45,942 nucleotides of DNA from Elusimicrobiota bacterium (GCA_002401485.1 NVTF01000063.1:1-45942); one strand, 5' to 3'; shown: positions 25,760-36,442, counted from the first letter of the stretch. Notes: generated by a model from the sequence alone, not told the origin. Numbers and translations are program-made.

Positions 25760-28279
25760 CTAATTGCTGGAGGGATCGCGCGGTTGGCGCAGGTCGAGGT
25801 AGGCGAAGTAGGTGCGGAGGTAGAGCTTCCAGAACTCCGCGAACAGGCGCCCGCCTATTCTTTTCCATGCGGGCATCACCGCCTCACGATCGGAAGGCGG
25901 GGGGGAAGCAAGGTGCAGCGCAACGCCGGGTTCATCCGAGAACACGAGATAACCTTCCGCGTGAGTGCGCTCCATCAGTCGGCGGACGGGAGGTACCGCG
26001 TATTTGAACGGTCCTAGAGGGGACTTGTGGAACTCGGTCAGTCGCCATCCTTCTTCGACTGTTTCAATAAATAGTTTTAGAGATGTTTTAGAACCGTCTC
26101 GTGTGACGACCATATAGTCGAGATCACTGCTTGGTCCGGGCGTGCCCGTTGCGTAGCTTCCGAGCAGAACAACCGCAACAACTTCCTTTTCGTACGCGAC
26201 CTGTTTGTTCGTTGCTTTGATCGCGTGGAGAACGACGGACCGGAACGTTTGCTGGACCTTGGTGGTCATCGTACGTCCGTATTTAAGTTTTGCATCGACC
26301 GCATCGTCATCCAGCATCGCGTCGATATGAGCGATGAGATGCGTGGCCTCGATGCGCGGGGTATCGTAGAAAACTTGAAATATTTGTTTGCGGAAATAAC
26401 TGGGCCGACCGGAGGGTGCGACGCGCTTGACACGCGCGATGTAGCGCACAAACGCCGCGCGCGACGCGGGGTCCTGAGGATAATAACGGTCCCAAATCCG
26501 GAGGGCGGCTTCTTCCACCGCGCGGCGGTCCGAGACCTGAGGGCCGAGGGGCCGCATCAAGCCGGTGTAGGCTTCGGCGCGCCAATGAAGCATGAGTCCG
26601 GTAAGATCGGTGACCGACGGGGTGGTTAACGCGTCGTTTTCTTTCTGCCACTTAGCGATTTTGGTGCGAAGGCCGCTGGCACGATGTCCGAAGAAGAAAT
26701 TGATCGACTCTAATTGCAGGGAGTGATATCTCCACGATGCGCGCATATTGTTTGCAATCCAATATTTGAAGTCCCACCATAGGAATGATACGCGAGCGGC
26801 GGTGCGGAAGGACAATTCAAACAAACGTGCATAGAGATCGTGGGCCGCGCCTGACCAGCGATCGGCGGAGCGATTCGCGGTCAGCGCTTTTTCCACCCCC
26901 GCATAGGGACTTAAGACGCGGTACGGCATGTTGCCGGGTTTTTCATAAACCTTGAAAATAAGTCCTGCGTGGCTGGGCAGGGCGTATTGAAACGCACCCA
27001 GCTCTTCGGTGCGGCCCATTTTTTCCCAGATCTCGGCGAGGCGTTCAACGAATCGCGCGCGCGAAGATTGGGCGCCGTCTTCAGAGATGACGTGAAAGTC
27101 CATATCCGAATCCGACCGGGCGGTGCGCGTCACGTAGCTGCCCAGCAGGGAGATCCCGATCAGGCGTTTGCCGGGAGCCAGGGTTGTATTAATTTCAGTC
27201 ACGGCTCGAGACACCGCGATTTTGAGGGTTTTGATCATTTTCTTTTGCTCGCGAAACGAAAGTAAATGACTGCCTTGACCTTGCAATCTCCACCGGCGTT
27301 CATCGAAGAAGTCCGCGAGTTCCGCGTTTGGCACCGTCGAGGCGTCCTGCAATATGCCAAACAGAGCTTTTTTGAGCTGGCTGGGTATTTTTGCTCGCGG
27401 CGAAGCCAGTGCGACGAGGACATAGTCCTTCCAGGCTTGCTGGGTGAGGGCGTCGACATCGAAAAATTTATTAAAAAGAGCGTTGGAGTCGTTTACCAAT
27501 GCCTCTCGATTGAGTATGTCGAGTCCCAAAGGGTAGATGCGGCCCGCCAGTCCTTTTGTTCGCGCCTCAATATAGAGGCCTGTTTGATTTTCTACGGCGC
27601 TGGGTGTTGCGCGTACGGCGTCTCGAGCGTCTTGGAGGATCTGGTACTGCTTGCGTAGCCGGTTTCCAAGGTAAAAGTTCGCGACTGAGAGCTGGAGCTT
27701 CTTGTACCTGAGATAGGATCGAAACCGTTTTTTATCCGCGGGCACGATGCGGATCGGTTCGCTGTCCTGTCGCTTAGGAGTGTTGTCCCATAACGTGTTA
27801 GGAGCATCCTCTTGGGAGAAAATTTCGAGCTGGTGGCGTGCGCTCCGCCGTTTGCGGCCTTCCGGGGAATTTTCAGAGAGTGTGGCGGGAAGATCATCAT
27901 CGGCGGCATTAAGGGCATGGCCCGACACGCGCGCGAGTTTTTTCTGGCCACGGTGAATCTCTTGAGCGGCTTCGTTCACGGTGGCAGGGGCTGCTGGAGC
28001 GAAACGTTGAATTGCCAGCGCAGCGGATGAGCTCTCCGGCAGCGGCAGGGTTTCGCCTAAGACCGGCAGGGTTCCTAAAAGGGAAGGAGCCTGAGTGAGG
28101 GCTCCTTGAAAATTGTCGGCAACGGAAAGGGTGAGGGGATTGATTCCTGAAACAGGGGAACCGGAAGCGACGCTCCGATTAGCGGGCCCCCGGGTCATAC
28201 CGGGATTGGCGAAAATCGGCGGCGGAGATACGATTAGGAGGGCGATAAAACAACTCGCTACTCTTTGCATCGACTTCAT
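25760..28279 (-). CDS. Exported protein with two nucleotidyltransferase-fold domains (internal duplication)
   Basis: N-terminus MKSMQRVASCFIALLIVSPPPIFANPG. Two GSx10DxD motifs: LIGISLLGSYVTRTARSDSDMDFHVI and VVAVVLLGSYATGTPGPSSDLDYMVV, each preceded by similar helical segments. Confidence 0.8.
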   Translation of the reverse strand: MKSMQRVASCFIALLIVSPPPIFANPGMTRGPANRSVASGSPVSGINPLTLSVADNFQGALTQAPSLLGTLPVLGETLPLPESSSAALAIQRFAPAAPATVNEAAQEIHRGQKKLARVSGHALNAADDDLPATLSENSPEGRKRRSARHQLEIFSQEDAPNTLWDNTPKRQDSEPIRIVPADKKRFRSYLRYKKLQLSVANFYLGNRLRKQYQILQDARDAVRATPSAVENQTGLYIEARTKGLAGRIYPLGLDILNREALVNDSNALFNKFFDVDALTQQAWKDYVLVALASPRAKIPSQLKKALFGILQDASTVPNAELADFFDERRWRLQGQGSHLLSFREQKKMIKTLKIAVSRAVTEINTTLAPGKRLIGISLLGSYVTRTARSDSDMDFHVISEDGAQSSRARFVERLAEIWEKMGRTEELGAFQYALPSHAGLIFKVYEKPGNMPYRVLSPYAGVEKALTANRSADRWSGAAHDLYARLFELSFRTAARVSFLWWDFKYWIANNMRASWRYHSLQLESINFFFGHRASGLRTKIAKWQKENDALTTPSVTDLTGLMLHWRAEAYTGLMRPLGPQVSDRRAVEEAALRIWDRYYPQDPASRAAFVRYIARVKRVAPSGRPSYFRKQIFQVFYDTPRIEATHLIAHIDAMLDDDAVDAKLKYGRTMTTKVQQTFRSVVLHAIKATNKQVAYEKEVVAVVLLGSYATGTPGPSSDLDYMVVTRDGSKTSLKLFIETVEEGWRLTEFHKSPLGPFKYAVPPVRRLMERTHAEGYLVFSDEPGVALHLASPPPSDREAVMPAWKRIGGRLFAEFWKLYLRTYFAYLDLRQPRDPSSN

Positions 28280-28448
28280 TATATCAAAGGTGCCGGGCTT
28301 TAGATTGGGCGGTTTGGTAACAATTTTAAGGCCAAATGGCCTAGGCCTATTCTGAGGCTTCTACGGTTCGTGATTGCAGGGTCGCCCCCGGAATGGGAAT
28401 CAGGGAATCGAGAATGGGTTTCAGGGATTGTTTAACTTGGAAATGATG

Positions 28449-28471
28449 CGCCCGCGCCGGAAGCGCGGGCG
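28449..28471 (-). terminator. GC-rich hairpin downstream of gdh, likely terminator
   Basis: cgcccgcgc-cggaa-gcgcgggcg, 9-bp perfect stem. Confidence 0.5.
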
Positions 28472-28504
28472 TCATCAGCATCAGCAGCATGAGTGTGGTG
28501 CGGA

Positions 28505-29968
28505 TCAGGGAAAAACTCCGAGTTCGAGATAGGAGCTCGCAACCTTGTTAATCGCATTGACGTAGGCGGCCGTGCGCAGGTTCGGGATTCGGGAATCCTT
28601 CTTCATTCCATCGCGAATTTGGTTGTACGACATGATCATTGTGTCTTCAAGGCCTGAGTTTACAAGGGTTTTTTCATCCGCGCCTTTGGCGATAGCTTTG
28701 CGTTCTTCGGCGGAGAATGATTTGCCGGTACTGGTCTCAAGGGCCTGTAGGATTCTGCTGTAGGTGGAATCCCGGTAGCGACGGTCCATGCGGCCGAAGG
28801 AAACATGGGACAGGTTTTTGAGCCATTCGAAATAAGAGACTGTGACACCGCCGGCATTGAGGTACATGTCCGGAATGATGAGGGCGCCCTTTTTTTCAAG
28901 AATTTTCTCGGCCGCATAAGTGGTCGGACCGTTGGCGCCTTCGGCGATGATTTTCGCCTTAATCCGGGGGGCGTTTTTGATGTCGATCGTATTTTCCAAC
29001 GCGGCAGGAATGAGAATATCGCAGTCCATTTCAATGAGCGCATTGCCGTCTGCGATCGCCTTGGCCCCGGGGTATCCGACGATACCGCCGCTTTCCTTTC
29101 GGAATTCGTCGAGTTTCATGATGTCGATGCCGTTGGGATCGTAAACGCCGCCGTTCCACTCGGCGACGCCGATGATCTTTGCGCCGCCTTCCATGCAGAA
29201 TTTTGCGGCATGAAAACCCACGTTGCCAAATCCCTGCACAATGATGCGTTTGCCTTCAAGTCCGGGTTCGAGGCCGAGTGCTTTCATGTCCTCAGCATGG
29301 CAGCAGGCTACGCGTAGTCCGAAAAAGAGCCCGCGACCGGTGGCTTCTACGCGGCCGTCAATTCCGCCTTGGGAAACCGGTTTCCCCGTCACGCATCCGA
29401 GGGCGTCTATGTTGCCCTGGTTCATTAATTGGTAGGTGTCAGCGATCCAGGCCATCTCCTTGGACCCCGTTCCATAATCGGGAGCGGGAACATCGACTGC
29501 GGGGCCGATGCAGTTTCGTTTTACAAGCTCAGCGGTGTAGCGCCGCGTAATGCGCTCGAGTTCATCTTCCGTATAGTTTTTTCGGTCAATCTTGATGGCG
29601 CCCTTGGCGCCCCCGAAGGGCACGTCCACGATCGCGCATTTGAATGTCATGAGGGCGGCTAGTGCTGAGACTTCTTCCTGATCCGCCTGGGGGGCGAAAC
29701 GGATGCCGCCCTTCGCCGGGAGTTTGTGGTGGCTGTGTTCAACGCGCCATGCTTCGATCACTTCCCAGCCGCGGGAGGTTTTTGTAGGAAACTGGATGTA
29801 CAGGACGTTGTTGCAGGCCTTAATCTGATCCAGGAGGCCCTTGGGGTGGTCCGTGTAGGTCGCCGCTTCGTCAAATGCGGCCATGACATTTTCAAAAAAA
29901 CTGCGCGCGGGTTCTGATCCTGACTTGGTATTTGCATGAGTTGAATTGGCGGCCGCTTTTACATTCAT
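28505..29968 (-). CDS. Glu/Leu/Phe/Val dehydrogenase (glutamate dehydrogenase)
   Basis: [77 protein letters not shown]. Confidence 0.95.
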   Translation of the reverse strand: MNVKAAANSTHANTKSGSEPARSFFENVMAAFDEAATYTDHPKGLLDQIKACNNVLYIQFPTKTSRGWEVIEAWRVEHSHHKLPAKGGIRFAPQADQEEVSALAALMTFKCAIVDVPFGGAKGAIKIDRKNYTEDELERITRRYTAELVKRNCIGPAVDVPAPDYGTGSKEMAWIADTYQLMNQGNIDALGCVTGKPVSQGGIDGRVEATGRGLFFGLRVACCHAEDMKALGLEPGLEGKRIIVQGFGNVGFHAAKFCMEGGAKIIGVAEWNGGVYDPNGIDIMKLDEFRKESGGIVGYPGAKAIADGNALIEMDCDILIPAALENTIDIKNAPRIKAKIIAEGANGPTTYAAEKILEKKGALIIPDMYLNAGGVTVSYFEWLKNLSHVSFGRMDRRYRDSTYSRILQALETSTGKSFSAEERKAIAKGADEKTLVNSGLEDTMIMSYNQIRDGMKKDSRIPNLRTAAYVNAINKVASSYLELGVFP

Positions 29969-30134
29969 GACGTTCTCCTAGGGAATCTCCCTGTAAGGAC
30001 TATACTCCAGAATGGGTTGGAAGTTCTACTGATTCAGATCAACTTGTGAATAAGAGTTGTGAGATCGTCGTAATGACGTTCTTCTTTAGGAAAGAATGAT
30101 TTAGAATAAATCGGAATTTTATAGGAATGGCCGG

Positions 30135-31928
30135 GTGTTAAAAGATTCATTCAAACGAGACGAACTCGTTGTATTCGCATCCGCATTGGCGGCGGCGAGT
30201 GTCTACATCTTTACGCTAGGACATACGGCGGTCGGCACATTGGGGGATTCTCTTGAGGTGGTCGCCGCAGCGTCCGTTTGGGGTATTCCGCACGCGCCTG
30301 GATACCCCTTTTATATCGCCTTGTGTCACCTGTTTACGAAGCTGCCGTTGCTTTCGGACGCAGGGGCGGTGCATCTTTTGCATGCGCTCGTTTTGGCGGC
30401 CTCAACAGGGTTGATCGCCCATCTGGTCCTAAAGGAGACCGACAGCCCCGCGGCTGCTTGGACCGGCGCATTGATGTTTGCCTTTTCCCGCTATGTTTGG
30501 CTCAAGGGTGTGAGTGCGGATGCCTTGACCCTGAGCGTGTTGTTCGCGCTGCTGCTGCTAGTTTTAATCGGTTCGGACAGACCGCGTTCCGCGCTCGCGG
30601 CGGCCTTTTTGTTCGGTCTCGCGTTTTCGCATCACCAAACTATTGTGCTCGCCTTGCCGGCCCTAGCCGTCCGTTTGTCGCGTCGACCGGGCTGGCGCGA
30701 TCCCGGATTTATCGGGCGGTGCGCGGTCATTTCCATTTTCGGTGTTGTGATTGGATATGCGTTGGTCTATCCACGGGCGTTGGTCGGTCCACCGGTGAGT
30801 TGGGGGAATGTCTCGGATCTAGAGAGTCTGTATCGCCTGTTTGTGCGAGCTGATTTCGGGGGCATGGGGTCTATTTCGGATGCTGCCTTGGGCGGCGCGG
30901 TGCTCACGCCCGCTAAGCGGCTTATCAACGTGGAATTGTTTTTTACGACGTCCTGGTCGTTTTTTACCCCGCTAGGCATCGCGTTGTCGTTGTTGGGATT
31001 AGTTTCGGCGTTAAAGCGACGAACGAATTTGGGATGGACGCTTTTGATGTGGCTGGTGATAGCCGGGCCGGTGTATCTGTATTACCTTGGTCTTCCGCCC
31101 TCGCGTGCTTCGGATCAGAGCCATGTCTATCGTTTTTTTCTTCTTCCGCAGGCTGCGATTGGAATTGCCATCGGCTTGGGCGCGGCGCGCGCGCTTGAAT
31201 TTTTACCGCGTGGAGCGTGGGTATTGGCGTTATTGCCTCTATGGCCGCTCGCCGCGCATGCACACGCGGTCTCCCGTCGTCATGTGGGTGTGAGCGAGCA
31301 GTATCTCGTAGACCTGGTTCGGTTTACCCCTGAGAATTCAATTCTCATTGTTTCCGGCGATCCGAATTATTTTGGCTGCGACTATATCGAGCATTCTCTT
31401 AGGCGAATGGCCGGGCGCGTGTGCATCGATCCTAAGAAAACCTCCTTTCCTTGGTATTCCCGCCAGCTTTCGAAACGGCCCAACGGATTTTTGATTCCGG
31501 CGGATGTGCGGGGCAAGCTGCACTTTCGCAGTCTGAAAAGGCTGATGGCAGCGGCGCTGGATACGGGCCGGCCGGTTTTTCTGCTTGGGGATTATTTGCG
31601 CCGTCGCCCCGAAATCATGGAGGGACTGTTTTTTCATCCGCGCGGGCTGCTGATGAATGTCGCCCGGAATGCACCCTCGGTCCCGCGTCCCACTCTAATT
31701 CGGTCTACGGAGCAGTTGTGGGCGCTCGGCCACGCCTCCGGCTCCGGCACCCTCGACGCTCTTGAGGGTTCGATGGAGCTTACCCTCGCTAAGAGTTATG
31801 CGGTGCAGTTGACCCATCTGGCGCTGTTTCGCCAAGGGCTGGGAGATGAGCGTGGGGCACGGCGGCTGCACCGGCGTGCGCAGCTGCTGTTTGCCGGGCG
31901 TTTGCCCCAATTGCGTTCGAAGAAATAA
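30135..31928 (+). CDS. DUF2723-family multi-pass membrane protein (GT117-like)
   Basis: AVGTLGDSLEVVAAASVWGIPHAPGYPFYIALCHLFTKL matches the DUF2723 signature; many TM segments; GTG start. Confidence 0.8.
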   Translation: MLKDSFKRDELVVFASALAAASVYIFTLGHTAVGTLGDSLEVVAAASVWGIPHAPGYPFYIALCHLFTKLPLLSDAGAVHLLHALVLAASTGLIAHLVLKETDSPAAAWTGALMFAFSRYVWLKGVSADALTLSVLFALLLLVLIGSDRPRSALAAAFLFGLAFSHHQTIVLALPALAVRLSRRPGWRDPGFIGRCAVISIFGVVIGYALVYPRALVGPPVSWGNVSDLESLYRLFVRADFGGMGSISDAALGGAVLTPAKRLINVELFFTTSWSFFTPLGIALSLLGLVSALKRRTNLGWTLLMWLVIAGPVYLYYLGLPPSRASDQSHVYRFFLLPQAAIGIAIGLGAARALEFLPRGAWVLALLPLWPLAAHAHAVSRRHVGVSEQYLVDLVRFTPENSILIVSGDPNYFGCDYIEHSLRRMAGRVCIDPKKTSFPWYSRQLSKRPNGFLIPADVRGKLHFRSLKRLMAAALDTGRPVFLLGDYLRRRPEIMEGLFFHPRGLLMNVARNAPSVPRPTLIRSTEQLWALGHASGSGTLDALEGSMELTLAKSYAVQLTHLALFRQGLGDERGARRLHRRAQLLFAGRLPQLRSKK

Positions 31929-31932
31929 CCGT

Positions 31933-33312
31933 TTACGCGCGGCGTAAATGCCAGGCCTTCGGCTGCAGGAACGCTGAAATGCCATGCACTGATAACGTGC
32001 AGCCCATACCCGAATGTCCGCGTCCCGACCATGGAAGATTCGGGCTGACCCGGTCGCAGCAATTCCAATAAACCGACCCGGCATCCATCTCCGCGAGAAC
32101 CTTCTTTGCATGCGGTAGATTTTTCGAATAAACGCCGGCGGTGAGTCCGTATTCGGTGTCCTTCATCAGGCGGATTGCTTCGACGTCGCTGGAGACCTTT
32201 TGAATCCCGATCAGCGGACCGAAGGTTTCCTCACGCATCACGTTCATCTTATGCGTGCAGTGGGTCAGTACAGTCGGTTCAAAATAATTGCCTTTTGTAT
32301 TTGTTAACCGGCGACCCCCTGTGATCAGGGATGCCCCTTTTCGAACGGCGTCTTTCGCCTGATTTTCAAGGAAGGCGAGGCGTTGCGGGCGCGTCAGCGG
32401 CCCGATATAGGTTTTGGGATCGAGCGGATCGCCGACTTTAAATCCTCGCACCGTTTCGACGAAAGCTTCGATGAAGCGATGGTAAACCTTTTTGTGAACA
32501 TAGATCCGTTCAACCGCGCAGCAGCTTTGTCCTGTATTGTAAAACGCACCATCGGCAAGCCCGGCCGCCGCGATGGCGGGGTCGGCGTCGTCCATGACAT
32601 AGGCCGGGTCTTTTCCTCCGAGTTCGAGTTGAACCCGGGTGAGACGTTTTGATGCGGATTGGGCGATTTTGGAGCCGGTTGCATACGAGCCTGTAAAGAA
32701 AATTCCACCGAGCGGTCGTTCAATAAGCGCCGCGCCCACACGCCCGTCCCCAATGATGGGGATGAATACATTTTTAGGAACGCCGGCTTTGTGAAGAAGG
32801 TTCGCAATTTTGATCCCCGTTAGCGTTGAGAATTCCGAGGGCTTGTAAAGCACGGCGTTGCCGGTCAGCAGTGCCGGGACAAAAACGTTCGCCCCCACAA
32901 AATAGGGATAGTTCCAGGCGGAGATATTAGCGACAAGCCCCAGTGGATCGTAAGAAATCGTTTCTGTGACGGTTGAGTCTTTGTAGGGCGTTTCATCGGA
33001 GAGTACGCGTTCTGCGTGGTCGACAAAGAATCGAATCCGCCCTCCGACAGTGCCGACTTCGCCGAGGGCTTGGCTGATGGGTTTTCCTGTTTCCAGTGAA
33101 AGTAGTTTTGCGAGTGGTTGCTTCTGCGCCTTGAGAAGGTTGTCGAATTTTAAGAGTGCCGTCCGTCGAATCCTGAAGGGGGTTTTCGCCCATGCCGTTT
33201 GTGCGTGTTTTGCGCGGCGGATTTTCAGCTCGATTGATGCCTGCGAATCCATGGGAACTTTTCGTATTAGTTTGTTCGTCGCTGGATTAACGACGCGAAT
33301 GGTCCGGCTCAT
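31933..33312 (-). CDS. NAD(P)-dependent aldehyde dehydrogenase
   Basis: ELGGKDPAYVMDDADPAIAAAGLADGAFYNTGQSCCAVERIYVHKKVY; MREETFGPLIGI. Confidence 0.93.
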   Translation of the reverse strand: MSRTIRVVNPATNKLIRKVPMDSQASIELKIRRAKHAQTAWAKTPFRIRRTALLKFDNLLKAQKQPLAKLLSLETGKPISQALGEVGTVGGRIRFFVDHAERVLSDETPYKDSTVTETISYDPLGLVANISAWNYPYFVGANVFVPALLTGNAVLYKPSEFSTLTGIKIANLLHKAGVPKNVFIPIIGDGRVGAALIERPLGGIFFTGSYATGSKIAQSASKRLTRVQLELGGKDPAYVMDDADPAIAAAGLADGAFYNTGQSCCAVERIYVHKKVYHRFIEAFVETVRGFKVGDPLDPKTYIGPLTRPQRLAFLENQAKDAVRKGASLITGGRRLTNTKGNYFEPTVLTHCTHKMNVMREETFGPLIGIQKVSSDVEAIRLMKDTEYGLTAGVYSKNLPHAKKVLAEMDAGSVYWNCCDRVSPNLPWSGRGHSGMGCTLSVHGISAFLQPKAWHLRRA

Positions 33313-34445
33313 CCGAGTGCTTCCTCAAAAATCCCGCGAAAATCCTGTTCGGTAATTTTTTTGGGATTGAGAGGTGTGCAAACGTCCTTGGCCGCTACGG
33401 CTGCGAGACGTTCCAGATGTTCGGGATTCACTCCGGCTGCAGAGAGATAGTTCGGGATTCCTATTTCCGCTCGCAGGTTTTCGATCCAGGCGATAATGTT
33501 GCGGTTGGGGGCGCCGGCCGCGTCAGCGAGACGATCGAATCCGCCGACGCAGGCATCCTCGTTAAAGCGCATCACGAAGGGAATCATGATCGCATTCGCG
33601 AGGCCGTGGTGCATATCCGCCACCGTCGAGAGAGCATGCGCGCAGGAGTGAACGGCGCCGAGTCCTTTTTGGAATGCGACCGCTCCCATTAGGGCGGCAT
33701 TGAGCATTCCTTGGCGGGCGTCCAGATCCTGCGGGGACTCGCACGATGTTTTCAAATGTTGGGACGCCAGGCGGAGGCCTTCCAATGCGATTCCGTCGCA
33801 CATCGGGTTTTTTTCCGCCGGTGTGAGAAAGGCTTCGACGCAGTGAGTGAGGGCGTCCATCCCCGTGGCCGCCGTGATTTTTGCGGGCAGCCCTACAAGC
33901 AGTTCGGGGTCGGCGATCACGGTTTTCGGCAATAAAGACGGGGACCACAAGATGCGTTTACGGTGGGAATCGTTTTCGGAAATGACCGTGGATCGGCCAA
34001 CCTCGCTTCCGGTGCCGGCCGTTGTCGGGAGCGCGATAATGGTTGGCAGCGGGCCTTCAATCGCTTTCGCGGGTTCGGCGTCGATCGCGTAATCGAACAG
34101 GGAGCCGTCATTGCCGGCGACAATCGCGAGCGCCTTCGCGACGTCAATCGGCGCGCCGCCGCCAACGGCGATGATCGAGTCGGCCTTGGCGGCTCGGTAT
34201 GCGCTGAGCGCCGCCTGAACCTGGGATTCATCCGGGTTTCCGCCCATTTGGGAGAAAACAGGAATGCCGCCCGCTAGTTTTGCCAGGTCCGCAACAAACG
34301 GCTGCGCTGCGACGCCCCGGTCGGTGACCAGCAGTGGCCGTTTGAGGCCGAGAGATTCAATGAAAGAAGGAAGGAGTTTTCGTGCTCCCGCTCCGACGCG
34401 AATGTCGGTAGGAAAAGAATATGCGTCAATAATGGGGTCGTTCAT
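33309..34445 (-). CDS. Iron-containing alcohol dehydrogenase
   Basis: AVGGGAPIDVAKALA, PTTAGTGSEVGRSTVI, GLGAVHSCAHALSTVADMHHGLANAIMIPFVMRFN; ATGA overlap with the aldehyde dehydrogenase. Confidence 0.93.
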   Translation of the reverse strand: MNDPIIDAYSFPTDIRVGAGARKLLPSFIESLGLKRPLLVTDRGVAAQPFVADLAKLAGGIPVFSQMGGNPDESQVQAALSAYRAAKADSIIAVGGGAPIDVAKALAIVAGNDGSLFDYAIDAEPAKAIEGPLPTIIALPTTAGTGSEVGRSTVISENDSHRKRILWSPSLLPKTVIADPELLVGLPAKITAATGMDALTHCVEAFLTPAEKNPMCDGIALEGLRLASQHLKTSCESPQDLDARQGMLNAALMGAVAFQKGLGAVHSCAHALSTVADMHHGLANAIMIPFVMRFNEDACVGGFDRLADAAGAPNRNIIAWIENLRAEIGIPNYLSAAGVNPEHLERLAAVAAKDVCTPLNPKKITEQDFRGIFEEALG

Positions 34446-34535
34446 TTAGTTATTAAAGTTGTTTGCAGAATTGAATGCAATAATTTCAACAACTCAACAA
34501 CTCAACGAACGGCCCCAATCGTCCAATTTCGGACT

Positions 34536-35021
34536 TTAGATAATAAAGCAGTCGATAAGAAATAAAGCGAGCATGCCGCTTGCGATCAGGACGCGTCCGA
34601 TGGAAGAGGCGAGCAGGCCGAGTCCGGCACCGAGGCCCGCCTTCGCCGCTTGCGCCAAGGTCTTGCGGGGTCCAACGAGTTCCAAGACAATGGCGCCAAT
34701 GACGGCGCCTGCGAGAACCCCGGGGATGCCTCCCACAACTCCGACTACGGCCCCGATTCCAGCGCCCGCCACACCCCAATAACTCGCACCCATGGCTTTT
34801 GCGCCGCCCAAGGAACAGGCGAGGTCTACGAGCACCGCGAGTGCGGCTGCCAGTCCGAGCGCGGCGAGTGTCCACCAGGAAAGAAATGTCGGTAGAAAAA
34901 TTTTATGCAGGACCGCGGCGATGAGCATGAGCGGAGGACCGGGAAGGGCGGGAATCACGGTTCCCGCAAACCCGGCAAGAAAGAGAATCGCGGTCAGAAT
35001 CCAAATGATTGTCTCCATCAT
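34536..35021 (-). CDS. DUF456-family membrane protein
   Basis: MMETIIWILTAILFLAGFAGTVIPALPGPPLMLIAAVLHK; glycine-rich GAVVGVVGGIPGVLAGAVIGAIVLEL. Confidence 0.8.
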   Translation of the reverse strand: MMETIIWILTAILFLAGFAGTVIPALPGPPLMLIAAVLHKIFLPTFLSWWTLAALGLAAALAVLVDLACSLGGAKAMGASYWGVAGAGIGAVVGVVGGIPGVLAGAVIGAIVLELVGPRKTLAQAAKAGLGAGLGLLASSIGRVLIASGMLALFLIDCFII

Positions 35022-35028
35022 TATTCCA

Positions 35029-36348
35029 CTAGGTGTTGCTTGTTTTGGGTTGCGAGAATAACGCGCCAAAAAGGCCGCCGGCCATTGCGCCGAAGGCCAT
35101 GCCGAACGGGCCGCCGAGAAGGAACCCGATTACGGCGCCGCCGATCATGGACGCGCCGGTTCTCACAACTGGACTTTTGGTGAAATTTTTGAGGCCGCTC
35201 AGCATGCCCGCTTCTTGGGGTGTGTCAACGCGGCGGTCTGCGGTCAGAGGGACTTCTGTTCCTGGTCTGCGTTTGACACGGGGTCTGAAGTCGGCGGCGG
35301 GGTTGCCGGTGGGGTCCACCTCTTCTCCCTCTCCGAGGACAATAACAGGAAGGACGTCTCCTTCCCCTGTTTCTACACCGCTCTGATTTTTCCTCGTGCT
35401 GTCGAAGAGGCTCGCGTTCACGCTGGCGCCTTCATCGTTCAAGGATCCAATACCGGAAAAGTTATTGGCCAGGAATTCCAGCTGAACCTGGGCGTCGGCG
35501 CTTTCACCTTTGTGTGCTGCAACGGTTTGAGAGCGGACGTATGCAAACAGGGCTTCTTTCTGAGCGGATGTTATTTTGGAATCCCCAAGCATGCGTGCGA
35601 CACGGTCCCGAGTTTCCTGCGGAGCCATGTATTTCAAGTACGCGAGATCCATGGCACTGAGTTCATTGGTGGGTTCTTGAATCCATTCAAGGGCGTATCC
35701 GTCCTCGCTAAAATCATGTTCCACGTCCCCGCGAATCACTCCGGTGGATTGCCAGTATGAGACTAAATCTTCATAGAGGGGAGCATTTGTTCTTCGGAGC
35801 GCGTCCATCAGCCAGGCCTTTCTGGGTTGAAGGCGGCGCAGTGAGGCCTCCTCGTTGCCAAGCAGCGGGGAGCCGTTTGCGTTTTCCCTTGTGACCAGAG
35901 AGACATTGATTGGCTGGCTTCGTTCCCATTTGATTGAAAGGCCCCGTCCGCATTGATAGAGGGCGCCCGTGCGACAGGCCGCCGCGCTGATATCGGTGGG
36001 TTCTTCATCCGTCGTTGAAGCGACCGCGAGCGGGATGCCAGCGACACCCTTCGGGTAGATTTTAAGTTTGAATGCGGCCGGAGCGGCGGTCACTGCAAGC
36101 AGATCAATGGTTTGCCCTGTCACCACCATATCAAAGGTGTAGAGAGGGACTTCGGAGGTCTGTTCCGTGTTTTCGGCAGCGGCATATTTTTGATCGAAAT
36201 CGGAGCGGCGGGCATAAAAATTCCCATCCGGGGTCGAAATCGGTACCCAATCCTCAAACGTTTGTGCTGGATTACCTCCGCCTGCGGCGAGTGGCGGGAC
36301 AGTGGTGAGAATGAGAGAGAAGCAGAGCAGTGTCCTTATAGAGATCAT
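35029..36348 (-). CDS. Secreted hypothetical protein with C-terminal glycine-zipper segment
   Basis: Signal peptide MISIRTLLCFSLILTTVPPLAAGGG; C-terminus TGASMIGGAVIGFLLGGPFGMAFGAMAGGLFGALFSQP. Confidence 0.7.
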   Translation of the reverse strand: MISIRTLLCFSLILTTVPPLAAGGGNPAQTFEDWVPISTPDGNFYARRSDFDQKYAAAENTEQTSEVPLYTFDMVVTGQTIDLLAVTAAPAAFKLKIYPKGVAGIPLAVASTTDEEPTDISAAACRTGALYQCGRGLSIKWERSQPINVSLVTRENANGSPLLGNEEASLRRLQPRKAWLMDALRRTNAPLYEDLVSYWQSTGVIRGDVEHDFSEDGYALEWIQEPTNELSAMDLAYLKYMAPQETRDRVARMLGDSKITSAQKEALFAYVRSQTVAAHKGESADAQVQLEFLANNFSGIGSLNDEGASVNASLFDSTRKNQSGVETGEGDVLPVIVLGEGEEVDPTGNPAADFRPRVKRRPGTEVPLTADRRVDTPQEAGMLSGLKNFTKSPVVRTGASMIGGAVIGFLLGGPFGMAFGAMAGGLFGALFSQPKTSNT

Positions 36349-36442
36349 GACAACCACCTCGGGAACTGGGGTGCGGTTTTCCTATAGCTAGCATACCCGG
36401 GGCTTGGCCCGTGCGCAATAGGTTTTTGATAGACTTGGACCC

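Noticed and set aside
28318-28340. Sigma-54-like site on the minus strand upstream of the nucleotidyltransferase gene (TGGCCTTAAAATTGTT)
   Set aside because: The -12 GC dinucleotide is GT, so it fails the most conserved position.
34486-34510. Short tandem caacaactcaacaactcaac
   Set aside because: About two units of a 9-bp repeat in an AT-rich gap; too little to interpret.
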